Below are positions 18,847-27,015 of a DNA stretch of 64,000 nucleotides, in pieces. How positions within the stretch are numbered: position 1 is the stretch's first letter; each line of letters begins with the position of its first letter. Origin of the DNA: Rhizobium sophorae (lineage in GTDB: Bacteria; Pseudomonadota; Alphaproteobacteria; Rhizobiales; Rhizobiaceae); NCBI RefSeq assembly GCF_013087515.1, contig NZ_JABFCN010000002.1, positions 1-64,000 on the forward strand, given 5' to 3'. The notes under the pieces are model-generated. The model worked only from the letters and a program-made list of their open reading frames with translations. It had not been told where the DNA came from and searched no databases. The translations under genes and the position numbers were made by a program.

Positions 18847-21134
18847 CGATTGAACCAGCGCCTCTGCGGATCCTCTTCGTCTTCGCCTGGCTGGTCGTCG
18901 GGGGCGAGGAAACGGAAGTCCGGCTACTTGCCAAGAATCTCGACCGCCGTCGCTATCGCCTCGACGTCGTGGCCTGCTTCCGAAAACCCGGCATGCCGGA
19001 GCAAACACACCGGCAGCTTCGAGGGCTGGGGATCGATGTCGATACGACGCCTTACGAATTGTCCTTCGAGGATACGGTAAAATATCTCGCCGGGAAAATC
19101 TCAGGTTACGACATTGTCGTTTCCTGCCAGAACGTAGCGGACATCTATCCGGCATTGGAGCGACTGCATCGTCGCCCGCCCCTCATTGAACATGGCGGGC
19201 TGGTCTCAGAGGCTTTGGCCGGCCCAAAACATCTGACGGCGCGTTATGTGGGCGTCTGCCGCTCGATCCGCGACGCGGCCGCGTCGCGAATGCCCGGGCG
19301 CGACCATCATGCCCTGGAAATCCCCTCTATGACCGATCTTTCTGCCTTCGACCCGTCACACCGCGACCGGGCGCGAGCGGGTCTCGGGATCGCGACAGAT
19401 GAGGTTCTGATCGGTTGGGTCGGCCGGCTCGATCCCAAAAAGAATGTCGAGGACTTTATTGAGGCCGCCGCACTGGTTCATGCCACCACCAAAAGTGCAC
19501 GGTTCGTTATTGTCGGCGGGCCGGACGCCTTCCTGCCGGAATATGCTGTGCAGCTCAAAGCCCTGGCCGCCCGGCGCGGGCTCGATGGTATGCTTCAGTT
19601 TCTCGGCGACCGGAACGATATCCCGTCCCTGCTCGCCGCATTTGATATATTCGTCTGGCTGTCATCCGGCGAAGGCATGCCGCACGTTATCGCGGAGGCC
19701 GGGGCGGCCTCCCTCCCGGTGATTGCGACCCCTGATAACGGTGCTATGCAGCAGATCGATGACGGGCTGTCCGGTGTCTTCGTGCCCCCTCGCAGTCCAG
19801 GCGTCGTTGCGAAAAATATCGTCGCGCTTATCGAGTCCCCTGCGCGCCGTCACGCACTCGGCACCGCCCTGCGACGGAAGGTCGAGATGGACTACTCCGT
19901 CGAGGCAGTGCTGCCGCAGTGGGAGCGGCTTCTGGCAGATGTCCATCGAGAGCGAAAGGCAGCGCGGCCTACAGGTCTGTTCCAATCATTCCTGCAAGGC
20001 GGTTTCGAATGTTCGAGCCATCGGCTCCGGCCAAAAATCGGTGAGACGCAGGGCGATCGACTCGACTTGATCGCCGCGACTGGTCACGATCACCATGCCG
20101 AGACCGACTATCGCCAACTTCAAGGCTTTGGTATCAGCACCGTGCGCGATGGCTTCCGATGGCACCTGATTGAAAAAGCTGGCCGATACGACTGGTCGAG
20201 CATTCGTCCGATGCTCCAGGCGGCCGAGGCAACAAAGACCCAAGTTGTCTGGGATCTCCTGCATTATGGCTGGCCGGACGATCTCGACATCTGGTCGCCT
20301 CGCTTCGTCGATCGCTTCGCGCGGTTTGCACGTGCATGCGCCGAGTTGGTCCGCGAGGAGAGCGACGGCATTCCGTTTTATTGCCCTGTCAACGAGATCT
20401 CGTTTTTCTCATGGGGCGGTGGTGACGTCGGCTATTTGAACCCGTTTGCCTATGGGCGCGGATTCGAACTCAAGGTGCAGATGGCACGCGCCGCCATCGC
20501 AGCGATGGATGCCATTATCGCCGTGGATGCCCGGGCCCGCTTCGTCCATTGCGAGCCGGTGATCAATGTCGTCGCGGATCCGTCGCGTCCTCACGATGCG
20601 CGTACCGCCGAAGGACATCGCCAATCGCAATTCCAGGCCTGGGACCTGATTGGCGGAAGGATGTGGCCACAGATCGGAGGCGGCGAACGCTATCTTGATA
20701 TTCTCGGTGTGAATTATTATTCCAATAATCAGTGGATTCACGGCGGTCGGCCGATCGACCTTGATCATCCGCTTTATAAACCCCTCAGCCAAATTCTGGT
20801 CGAGACGTTCGCGCGCTACGGCAAGCCAATGCTTATTGCCGAGACCGGCATTGAGGATGATCGGCGCGCATCCTGGTTTGACTATGTTGCCGACCAGGCT
20901 CTGGATGCGATCCGGTCGGGGGTGCCCTTGGAAGGTTTGTGCCTCTATCCGATCGTCAATCATCCTGGTTGGGATGACGATCGGCCTTGCGCAAACGGCC
21001 TCCTCTCCGCCGATGTCCCTCCAGGAGGACGGGCGCCATTTGCTCCCCTGGGTGCTGCGATAAGCGAACGAGCAAAAGAGTTTGCAACCTTTGCACCCCA
21101 TCATATTGGCGGCGCGGAAGCCGGCGAGACCTGA
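18843..21134 (+). CDS. Fusion: glycosyltransferase plus clan GH-A glycoside hydrolase
   Basis: 763 residues from ATG 18843, which overlaps the previous stop as ATGA. Residues 1-370 are a GT4 transferase (LIGWVGRLDPKKNVEDFIEA; LSSGEGMPHVIAEAGAASLP). Residues from about 405 form a TIM-barrel glycosidase resembling family 1 or a related clan GH-A family: STVRDGFRWHLIE, the acid/base segment YCPVNEISFFSWGG, LGVNYYSNNQWIHGG, and the nucleophile segment LIAETGIEDD. No signal peptide is present, so the hydrolase would act in the cytosol on the product or intermediate of the same pathway, perhaps trimming or transglycosylating. The upstream open extension to 18627 lies inside the previous gene and is not used. 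Confidence 0.88.
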   Translation: MTIEPAPLRILFVFAWLVVGGEETEVRLLAKNLDRRRYRLDVVACFRKPGMPEQTHRQLRGLGIDVDTTPYELSFEDTVKYLAGKISGYDIVVSCQNVADIYPALERLHRRPPLIEHGGLVSEALAGPKHLTARYVGVCRSIRDAAASRMPGRDHHALEIPSMTDLSAFDPSHRDRARAGLGIATDEVLIGWVGRLDPKKNVEDFIEAAALVHATTKSARFVIVGGPDAFLPEYAVQLKALAARRGLDGMLQFLGDRNDIPSLLAAFDIFVWLSSGEGMPHVIAEAGAASLPVIATPDNGAMQQIDDGLSGVFVPPRSPGVVAKNIVALIESPARRHALGTALRRKVEMDYSVEAVLPQWERLLADVHRERKAARPTGLFQSFLQGGFECSSHRLRPKIGETQGDRLDLIAATGHDHHAETDYRQLQGFGISTVRDGFRWHLIEKAGRYDWSSIRPMLQAAEATKTQVVWDLLHYGWPDDLDIWSPRFVDRFARFARACAELVREESDGIPFYCPVNEISFFSWGGGDVGYLNPFAYGRGFELKVQMARAAIAAMDAIIAVDARARFVHCEPVINVVADPSRPHDARTAEGHRQSQFQAWDLIGGRMWPQIGGGERYLDILGVNYYSNNQWIHGGRPIDLDHPLYKPLSQILVETFARYGKPMLIAETGIEDDRRASWFDYVADQALDAIRSGVPLEGLCLYPIVNHPGWDDDRPCANGLLSADVPPGGRAPFAPLGAAISERAKEFATFAPHHIGGAEAGET

Positions 21135-21218
21135 GCGCCGAAGATCGAAGCGCGCCAGGCCGCCTCATTCTGTGAACACGGCACTCCTCGACTGCATCTC
21201 AAAGAAAAGTTGGCTCCG

Positions 21219-21243
21219 GGAACCCTTGCCGCTTCGAGATGTT
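21219..21243 (+). promoter_or_regulatory. EcfG-type stress promoter for the YghA-like SDR
   Basis: GGAAC (21219-21223) and TGTT (21240-21243) are separated by 16 bases, 33 bases upstream of the ATG. Confidence 0.65.
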
Positions 21244-21275
21244 TGCCTTTCTCAACCACCAAGGAGATCATGACG

Positions 21276-22142
21276 ATGACCGACGAAACGCGCCGCCCGA
21301 CGCCACCCTATCCTGCCCAACAACAGGAGCCGCCGGGCCAGACAGCGGCCATGCAGCCCGTGCCCGACCATGGTGAGAAATCCTACAGGGGAAACGGAAA
21401 GCTCGAAGGCAAAACTGCTCTTATTACGGGTGCGGATTCGGGCATTGGCAAAGCTGTGGCAATCGCCTTTGCTCGAGAGGGCGCCGATGTGGTCATCTCG
21501 TATTTAAGCGAGGACGAGGACGCCAACGACACCGCAAAATGGGTAAAACAAGCAGGCCGCAAAGCCGTGGTCATCCCCGGCGACATCAAGTCGGAGGATC
21601 ACTGCAAGATGCTCGTGCAGCGCACCGTCGATGAATTGGGCGGTATCGACATTTTGGTAAACAATGCCGCCTTTCAGCGCACTTATGCCGACATCGCCGA
21701 TATCGATGCCGGAGAGTGGGACGAGACCTTTCGCACAAACATCTACGCACCGTTCTTTCTCGCAAAGGCGGCAATCCCACATATGGCGCGCGGCAGTGCC
21801 ATCATCAACACCACGTCCATCCAGTCGCGCCAGCCGTCACCCGAGCTGCTAGCTTACGCCTCGACGAAAGGCGCCATTTCCAACTTTACGGCGGGACTTG
21901 CCGAGATGCTCGGTGAACGAGGCATTCGCGTCAATGCGGTCGCGCCCGGCCCCATCTGGACGCCGCTCATCCCTTCGACGATGCCGGCCAAAAAAGCTGC
22001 GAAGTTCGGAGGAAATACCCTGATCGGGCGGGCTGGACAGCCTGCGGAGCTTGCCGGCGCCTACGTGCTTCTCGCTTCGGATCTCGGCAGCTACATGACC
22101 GGAGCAATCATCCCGGTGACCGGCGGGGAAATCATGATCTGA
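21276..22142 (+). CDS. SDR family oxidoreductase, YghA-like stress type
   Basis: 288 residues. A Pro/Gln-rich head of about 40 residues precedes the Rossmann fold, as in the YghA/YhdF subgroup. Key motifs are ALITGADSGIGKAVA, LVNNAA, the catalytic serine in INTTSIQS, YASTKGA with the catalytic Tyr-Lys pair, and VNAVAPGPIWTPL. It should reduce or oxidise a carbonyl or alcohol with NAD(P). The enzymes are soluble and often stress-induced in rhizobia; an EcfG-type promoter is upstream. AAGGAG (21261-21266) lies nine bases before ATG 21276 and three before ATG 21270, so either may be used. A terminator follows. Confidence 0.9.
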   Translation: MTDETRRPTPPYPAQQQEPPGQTAAMQPVPDHGEKSYRGNGKLEGKTALITGADSGIGKAVAIAFAREGADVVISYLSEDEDANDTAKWVKQAGRKAVVIPGDIKSEDHCKMLVQRTVDELGGIDILVNNAAFQRTYADIADIDAGEWDETFRTNIYAPFFLAKAAIPHMARGSAIINTTSIQSRQPSPELLAYASTKGAISNFTAGLAEMLGERGIRVNAVAPGPIWTPLIPSTMPAKKAAKFGGNTLIGRAGQPAELAGAYVLLASDLGSYMTGAIIPVTGGEIMI

Positions 22143-22162
22143 TCACAGCCGCAGACTATAGG

Positions 22163-22190
22163 AAAAGGCCGCCAACGATGACGGCCTTTT
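22163..22190. terminator. Bidirectional terminator between SDR and DUF892 genes
   Basis: A perfect nine-base-pair stem AAAAGGCCG/CGGCCTTTT with a ten-base loop; A and T runs at each end allow use from both directions between the convergent genes. Confidence 0.8.
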
Positions 22191-22210
22191 CTGCATGATC
22201 GTTTAGCCGG

Positions 22211-22717
22211 CTAGGCCGCCCTCTTGCCCTTGGCGTTTGCAGACGCCTGCGCAAGCTGGGTCAACTTCTTGTCCGTCGCTACTTCTTCGGCAAGGTTTGC
22301 CTGAAGCAGCGGAACCGCATCCTTGAGGCCGAGCTGGTTTGCCCAAGCGATGAGGGTGCCGTAGCGGGCGATCTCGTAGTGTTCGACGGCCTGAGCCGAA
22401 GAGATGAGACCGGCTTCAAGTGCCGGCGACCCCTTGAACTCCTCCATGATCTCTTCACCCTCGGCGATGATGCCCTGGATTGCCTCGCAGGTCTTGCCGC
22501 GTGCCGGCTTGCCTAAAAGCTCGAATACCTGATCCAGGCGTTCGATCTGCGCCTGAGTTTCGTCGCGGTGCTGCAGGAAACCTGCCTTGCCTTCCTCAGA
22601 CTGGGCGGCGCGGGCCATTTTCGGCAGCGCCTTCAGGATCTGCTTTTCTGCGAAATAGATGTCCTTGAGCGTATCCAGGAAAAGGTCATCAAGGGTTTTC
22701 GTGGTGCTAGTCGCCAT
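22211..22717 (-). CDS. DUF892 ferritin-like protein, YciE type
   Basis: 168 residues forming an all-helical ferritin-like bundle. The motif LFLDTLKDIYFAEKQILKAL, then HRDETQAQIERLDQVFELLG and AVEHYEIARYGTLIAWA carry the Glu/His residues that would bind a di-metal centre. The lysine-rich tail (NAKGKRAA) may touch DNA or acidic surfaces. Start ATG 22717 has AGGAGG seven bases upstream; the extension to 22831 is not conserved. The family is linked to general and osmotic stress; its chemistry is unproven. A second, divergent member lies upstream on the same strand. Confidence 0.9.
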   Translation of the reverse strand: MATSTTKTLDDLFLDTLKDIYFAEKQILKALPKMARAAQSEEGKAGFLQHRDETQAQIERLDQVFELLGKPARGKTCEAIQGIIAEGEEIMEEFKGSPALEAGLISSAQAVEHYEIARYGTLIAWANQLGLKDAVPLLQANLAEEVATDKKLTQLAQASANAKGKRAA

Positions 22718-22754
22718 GGTTATTCCTCCTGTGGCATGGGCTTGCGCGGGGTTA

Positions 22755-22778
22755 AACGCCGCAGTTTTGATTGTTTCC
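22755..22778 (-). promoter_or_regulatory. Weak EcfG-like promoter for the first DUF892 gene
   Basis: On the minus strand GGAAA (22778-22774) and CGTT (22758-22755) are 15 bases apart. Both the -35 and the spacing deviate from the consensus. Confidence 0.3.
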
Positions 22779-22930
22779 TCTCCGAAATTAACCGGCGCTC
22801 CGTTGCCGGAGCGCCGTCTCTTTCCGGCCAAGGAAGAGAGGCCGATCAGCCAAACTGCCAGACATTCCGACGCCAGGGGGCGCCGGGCCGATCCGCAGGT
22901 GTGTAACCACGCGGGACCATCGTTGTTCCC

Positions 22931-23443
22931 TCAGACCTTGGCTTTTTCGCCGGCTTCGCGAAGTGAAAGGAACTTGGTTGTCACGGAGACAATGTTTTCA
23001 TCAAGCCACTGTGCCATCGCCTTCTCTTCGGCAAGGTTTGCCTGGAGAGCAGCGCTGGCCGCTCCATAGCCGCCGGCTTCGGCGATGGTCAGCAGCGACT
23101 TGTACGCCGCCATTTCGAAATTCTCGAAGGCGAAGTTCGCGAACGCGTTCTTCAGGATTTCGTCTCCGGCCATGGTATGGCCCATCGCGGCCATCGACCC
23201 CGTCAGGGAAAGTGCCATGTCCTTAAGCGACGAGTGGTCTTCGTTCAGACTGTCGAGCACCTCTTTGATACGGACGATCTGGCCCTCGGTCTCTCGAATA
23301 TGTTGGTCGAGCTTTGCTGCAATCTCCGGATAATTCTCAATACGCGAGAGCTGAGGTTTCATGATCGAAAGCGCCTGGTTTTCCATGGCGTGGGCATTCT
23401 TAAGGCCAGTGATAAAAATTTCTCGGGTTTCGTTCTCGGACAT
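22931..23443 (-). CDS. DUF892 ferritin-like protein, YciF type
   Basis: 170 residues from ATG 23443, with AAGGAG eight bases upstream. The ferritin-like signature is spread over IFITGLKNAHAMENQALSIM, IRETEGQIVRIKEVLDSL and FENFEMAAYKSLLTIAEAGG. Glutamates at the helix faces are kept, so metal binding is possible. It differs clearly from the neighbouring DUF892 protein, so the pair is an old duplication or two subfamilies, as with YciE and YciF in enterobacteria. A GGAAC-N16-AGTT promoter lies just upstream. The 213 bases between the two genes contain no other gene. Confidence 0.9.
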   Translation of the reverse strand: MSENETREIFITGLKNAHAMENQALSIMKPQLSRIENYPEIAAKLDQHIRETEGQIVRIKEVLDSLNEDHSSLKDMALSLTGSMAAMGHTMAGDEILKNAFANFAFENFEMAAYKSLLTIAEAGGYGAASAALQANLAEEKAMAQWLDENIVSVTTKFLSLREAGEKAKV

Positions 23444-23469
23444 CGAAAATCTCCTTGTTGACCGGCTCG

Positions 23470-23494
23470 AACTTCGCACGCCCGGCGATGTTCC
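23470..23494 (-). promoter_or_regulatory. EcfG-type stress promoter for the second DUF892 gene
   Basis: On the minus strand GGAAC (23494-23490) and AGTT (23473-23470) are 16 bases apart; the ATG is 27 bases downstream of the -10. Confidence 0.65.
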
Positions 23495-23644
23495 AAACTT
23501 TTCGGCAGAGTGACCAGCGGCGCCGTCTTTCCGATCGAGTGGCCCAGGCTCTGGACCGACAAGGCTCTCACGCTAGTTTCTTTTGTCGAACACGCGAAAA
23601 CGAGCGCAAGACGTGCAACTTTCTGCCGAGGGAGCAGGGCCTAG

Positions 23645-24622
23645 ATGATCCTGGAAGACCTTTACCGCTTGCTGAAAAGCGGACACGTACAGGCTCAGGG
23701 CATCGTCGACACGATGACCCAGCCGATTGTCGTACTGGACCACAATCTCTGCGTGACCAATACCAACAACGCGTTCGTCCGGACTTTCGAGGTCGAACGG
23801 GATGACATCCTGGGCCAAAGCTTTTTTGCTCTCGGCAACGGTCAATGGGAAATAGCCGAGCTCCACCAACTGATCGCGTCGGTGATCCCAAAAGCCGCCG
23901 CCGTTATCGGCTTTGAAGTGACACATGACTTTCCTGCAATCGGGCAGCGGACGTTTCTTGTCGATGCGCGCCGTCTCATCCATCCCGACAATAACAGCAG
24001 CAACATCCTCATTCTCTTCAATGACGTCACCGAGAGCCGGCGCCAGGACGCGGAGAGAGATTTCGTCGTTGCGGAGACACGCCACCGCCTGAAGAACCTG
24101 CTTGCGGTGACGCGCTCGATCGCCATGCAGACGCAAACCGAGGATCGCACTGCCGCCGAGTATCGCGACATCTTCCTCGGACGGTTTGAGGTCACGCTTC
24201 GTGCGCAGGAAATGGCAACTACCGACCAGACTATTGATTTTGAAGTACTGCTGCGGCAATCGGTCGGCGAGCCCGGCCTTGACCGTCTTCATTGCGATGG
24301 CCCTGCGGTGACCCTTGCCAGTTCCAAGGTTCTTGCGTTCGGCATGATATTCCATGAGCTCGGCACCAACGCCGTGAAGTACGGCGCCTTGTCCGTTCCT
24401 GATGGGCAGATCCACGTTACGTGGGCACTCGAGACTGGTCCGAGGGGCCGGGCATATCTTATCTGCGAGTGGCAGGAAAAGAACGGCTTACCTGTCACCC
24501 CGCCTAAACGGCGCGGCTACGGCACCGACCTGATCGAGGGGACATCCGCTCATCTCGGCGGAAAGGCGGAACTAAAATACGATCCGAATGGTTTGGCGGC
24601 CACAATCAAAATCCCGTTGTGA
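23645..24622 (+). CDS. PAS-HWE sensor histidine kinase
   Basis: 325 residues. An N-terminal PAS domain (DTMTQPIVVLDHNLCVTNTN; ILGQSFFALGNGQWEI) lacks the LOV cysteine. The kinase core has the histidine box VAETRHRLKNLLAVTRSIA, the N-box FHELGTNAVKYGALS, the WQEKNG motif and RRGYGTDLIEG, all HWE-family features. No membrane segment is present, so it senses a cytosolic signal. The response-regulator gene starts seven bases downstream, so they form a two-component pair. HWE kinases feed the PhyR general stress pathway in this class, and the surrounding stress genes fit that role. The signal is unknown. Confidence 0.9.
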   Translation: MILEDLYRLLKSGHVQAQGIVDTMTQPIVVLDHNLCVTNTNNAFVRTFEVERDDILGQSFFALGNGQWEIAELHQLIASVIPKAAAVIGFEVTHDFPAIGQRTFLVDARRLIHPDNNSSNILILFNDVTESRRQDAERDFVVAETRHRLKNLLAVTRSIAMQTQTEDRTAAEYRDIFLGRFEVTLRAQEMATTDQTIDFEVLLRQSVGEPGLDRLHCDGPAVTLASSKVLAFGMIFHELGTNAVKYGALSVPDGQIHVTWALETGPRGRAYLICEWQEKNGLPVTPPKRRGYGTDLIEGTSAHLGGKAELKYDPNGLAATIKIPL

Positions 24623-24628
24623 GGACAA

Positions 24629-25012
24629 ATGGACGATCCTGCGGAAATCGATGTTGAAGGCAGACGATGCGTTCTGGTGGTAGAAGACGAGGTGCTGATT
24701 GCAATGGAACTCACGGCGGCCTTGATCGACGGAGGGTTCAGGGTGTTGGGGCCGGCTGCATCGGTCGATCATGCTCTTGATCTGGTCAGCGAGGAGCGTC
24801 CCCACGCAGCAGTCCTGGATTTCAATCTCGTTGGCGAGAAAGTCACGCCCGTCGCTCTTCAGTTGAAAGCGTTGGGTGTTCCATTCATCCTCGCCAGCGC
24901 GGTCCAGGCCTCTGAGCTTGCAGCCCACCCGGTGCTTGCCGGTGTCGCCAATATGGGAAAGCCGACGGACCTGAAACGGCTTATCGACGCGCTGAGGGGG
25001 TTTAAGGCCTGA
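24629..25012 (+). CDS. Single-domain response regulator paired with HWE kinase
   Basis: 127 residues consisting only of a receiver domain. The acidic pair is in VLVVEDEVLIA, the phosphoacceptor is Asp64 in AAVLDFNL, and the conserved lysine is in NMGKPTDL. There is no output domain, so it probably acts as a phosphate sink, a shuttle, or a partner of another kinase. It is translated directly after the HWE kinase. Single-domain regulators paired with HWE kinases modulate the general stress pathway in several alphaproteobacteria. It is about one third identical by eye to the regulator at 27328, suggesting paralogy. Confidence 0.9.
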   Translation: MDDPAEIDVEGRRCVLVVEDEVLIAMELTAALIDGGFRVLGPAASVDHALDLVSEERPHAAVLDFNLVGEKVTPVALQLKALGVPFILASAVQASELAAHPVLAGVANMGKPTDLKRLIDALRGFKA

Positions 25013-25075
25013 CCGCTTTTAGCGAACCGAATGCCGCCGAGCATCCCAGCATCTGTGCACCGTGCGTGACGCTGC

Positions 25076-25336
25076 TCAAGCAAAGACGCCTGCTGCAATG
25101 GCCGCGTCGATAAAGCGGCTTCGCGCAGTCTCTGCACTACCATGCTGAACGAGCGCCTTAAGACAGCGAAGCTTTGCTTCGCCGTAGATCTCGCTTTGGC
25201 ATTCGGGCCAGCGATGGGCAAGCGCCTCGAGCGCGGCTTCTGGTCCATCCACCCGCTCCCGGTAGCCGTTGCCTATCCTCACGAAAACCGGTGCCAACCA
25301 TGTCACCCTGAAATCTCCTTCGATCACCTTGTCCAT
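25076..25336 (-). CDS. DUF982 family protein
   Basis: 86 residues from ATG 25336, with AAGGAG upstream. The pattern WLAPVFVRIGNGYRERVDGP, then AALEALAHRWPE and KLRCLKALVQHGSAETARSRFIDAAIAAG is the DUF982 family, which is expanded mainly in Rhizobiaceae. Function is unknown. It is convergent with the response regulator and has no obvious EcfG motif upstream. The 273 bases up to the next gene hold nothing recognisable. Confidence 0.85.
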   Translation of the reverse strand: MDKVIEGDFRVTWLAPVFVRIGNGYRERVDGPEAALEALAHRWPECQSEIYGEAKLRCLKALVQHGSAETARSRFIDAAIAAGVFA

Positions 25337-25609
25337 GCCACTCTCCTTCCGATACCGGCTCCCCTGCCCGTTGCGCGCGTGCGCCGATGTCATTGGCGCG
25401 TCCTTAGCCTCGCGTCAGTCTCGATCGGCGCGGCTGCGAGGTGGAAACCCGGCCGCACGTCCTTGAACCAGACAGAATGTGGCCAAACCTTGCGCGCGAT
25501 CGTGCGCTCGCCGGTCGTTATTCGCGCCACCGCATTTCGCCCTGGTCGTGTCGAGGTGACCGGCGACTACTCTCTAATCCGCCGCGATGCGTTGGCCTGG
25601 CGCTTAGCA

Positions 25610-25981
25610 TTAGCGGATCTTCTCGGTACCGCTGGGCGTCGTGACCATGGTCGGACCGCCGCCATTGCCTTGAGGCGTCGGATCGCGATCGGTCGCTTCA
25701 GGCGGCTGGCTGCCGCCCCCAGCCGGGTTGTTGTCGAACGTTCCGGCGCCATGGGGCTGGGCGTTGATTGGATCGGGGACCGTCGATGCCGTGGGTTTCG
25801 TATCGGTGTCGATGCTTTCTCCCCAGATCTCAGCCGCGCCCCAGGCAACCATCGCCAGCAGGAGTGCACTGACGAGCACCGCAAGCACAGGCTTGCCGTA
25901 TTGCCCCTGTCGCGCGTCCGTCGCGTTCTCGGTTACTTGTTCGGGCTGGCGCTTCGGCTGGTGGTTCGAATTCGTCATCAT
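25610..25981 (-). CDS. Single-pass membrane protein with Pro/Gly-rich tail, unknown function
   Basis: 123 residues. A short polar head is followed by one membrane helix (VLAVLVSALLLAMVAWGAA), then a low-complexity tail rich in Pro, Gly, Asp and Thr that would lie in the periplasm. No family is recognised. GGGAG lies just upstream of two adjacent ATG codons (25981 and 25978). It is divergent from the DUF4142 gene, and each has its own EcfG-type promoter in the shared 150-base intergenic region, so it is probably a stress-induced envelope protein. Confidence 0.7.
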   Translation of the reverse strand: MMTNSNHQPKRQPEQVTENATDARQGQYGKPVLAVLVSALLLAMVAWGAAEIWGESIDTDTKPTASTVPDPINAQPHGAGTFDNNPAGGGSQPPEATDRDPTPQGNGGGPTMVTTPSGTEKIR

Positions 25982-26008
25982 AAAAACTCCCTAGGGGTGG
26001 ACCGCACC

Positions 26009-26033
26009 AACCGTGGCCCGTTGCGGAAGTTCC
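26009..26033 (-). promoter_or_regulatory. EcfG-type stress promoter, minus strand
   Basis: GGAAC (26033-26029) and GGTT (26012-26009) on the minus strand are 16 bases apart, 27 bases before the start of the membrane protein gene. Confidence 0.65.
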
Positions 26034-26075
26034 AAACTTTTCGCCGAAGGGCAGCGCGATTGCGCAAAAATCTCC

Positions 26076-26100
26076 GGAACATTTGCCGCGCGCTGAGGTT
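26076..26100 (+). promoter_or_regulatory. EcfG-type stress promoter for the DUF4142 gene
   Basis: GGAAC (26076-26080) and GGTT (26097-26100) are 16 bases apart, 31 bases before ATG 26132. It is divergent from the promoter at 26009-26033. Confidence 0.65.
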
Positions 26101-26131
26101 GGAGACGGCAATTCCTCTGATGGAGACCTCG

Positions 26132-26629
26132 ATGAAAATCGTTCTCGCCCCCCTTCTAGTCTGCTTGACTGCATTTTCCGCCATGGCAGCAGACGACGCT
26201 GCCAAGCAGCACGCCACCGACTTCGCGGCGAAGGCCGCCATGTCGAACATGTTCGAGATCGAAGCCGCAAAGATCGAGATTGCGAGCGGAAAGGCTGACG
26301 ACGCCAAACAGTTCGCGCAGGACATGATCAGGGATCACGGCAAGGCCGGGCCCGTCCTAAACAATGCCGCGAAACAGGACGGCATCGAACTGCCCGCCGC
26401 TCTTGACGCAGAGTATACTTCGAAGCTGGCCGCCCTCCGGCAAAGCGACGCCGCCAATCTCGATCAGGCCTATCTTTCCACTCAAGTGACCGCACATGAA
26501 GAAGCAGTGAACCTCTTCGACCGCTATTCAAAGCAGGGGCCGGATGGCCAACTCAAGCGCACGGCTGCAAAGATCCTGCCAGACCTTCGTATGCATTTGA
26601 CGCGAATCCGCGGCCTGACATTGAAATGA
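26132..26629 (+). CDS. DUF4142 secreted protein, ferritin-like fold
   Basis: 165 residues. A signal peptide (MKIVLAPLLVCLTAFSAMA) directs it to the periplasm. The mature part has the DUF4142 pattern DFAAKAAMSNMFEIEAAKIE, AKQFAQDMIRDHGKA and VTAHEEAVNLFDRYSKQG, a helical bundle with conserved His and Glu. The family occurs widely in rhizobia and is often stress-induced; function is unknown. ATG 26132 is preferred (GGAGA ahead), and an in-frame ATG at 26120 is possible. The long open frame extending back to 25142 is antisense noise. An EcfG-type promoter lies upstream. Confidence 0.88.
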   Translation: MKIVLAPLLVCLTAFSAMAADDAAKQHATDFAAKAAMSNMFEIEAAKIEIASGKADDAKQFAQDMIRDHGKAGPVLNNAAKQDGIELPAALDAEYTSKLAALRQSDAANLDQAYLSTQVTAHEEAVNLFDRYSKQGPDGQLKRTAAKILPDLRMHLTRIRGLTLK

Positions 26630-26679
26630 CGGTGGGGGTGATGCGGACGCTGGGTATTTTCATCAACGTAGCGCCATTG

Positions 26680-26886
26680 TCATACCAATACTATTGCCGC
26701 GACCATTGCGAAGGCTGAAACGAGGCCAAGCGCAGTCAGCCCGAGCTTGACGACTTCGGAGCCCTTCCGTGTTTCTTCATGCCGGGCTTCATATCTGGTA
26801 TCGAGTATCACAGCAACAAGACCCGCTCCCATCCAGCACATGAGCGTCAGCGTCCCGAAAAGCATCGCCCACTCAGTTCCATTCAT
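26680..26886 (-). CDS. Small two-helix membrane protein, unknown
   Basis: 68 residues from ATG 26886 with AGGAG seven bases upstream; ATG 26892 is too close to that site. Two hydrophobic helices (MLFGTLTLMCWMGAGLVAVI and LGLTALGLVSAFAMVAAIVL) are joined by a charged loop (DTRYEARHEETRKG). No family is recognised. A GGAAC-N16-GGTT promoter is 28 bases upstream, so it is probably another stress-induced envelope protein. Confidence 0.7.
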   Translation of the reverse strand: MNGTEWAMLFGTLTLMCWMGAGLVAVILDTRYEARHEETRKGSEVVKLGLTALGLVSAFAMVAAIVLV

Positions 26887-26913
26887 CGCCATTCTCCTGG
26901 TTTTCAAAGAGCC

Positions 26914-26938
26914 AACCTCACGGCTCTTCCAATGTTCC
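26914..26938 (-). promoter_or_regulatory. EcfG-type stress promoter for the small membrane protein
   Basis: On the minus strand GGAAC (26938-26934) and GGTT (26917-26914) are 16 bases apart. Confidence 0.65.
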
Positions 26939-26958
26939 AACCCTCTTTGGAACCGCTG

Positions 26959-26983
26959 GGAACATTTGTCGCTGCGGCATGTT
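26959..26983 (+). promoter_or_regulatory. EcfG-type promoter pointing to a micro-ORF
   Basis: GGAAC (26959-26963) and TGTT (26980-26983) are 16 bases apart on the plus strand, divergent from the site at 26914-26938. The only start codon shortly downstream is ATG 27016. Confidence 0.5.
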
Positions 26984-27015
26984 GGTTGGTTCAAACCCGA
27001 TCAAGGAAACGTACG

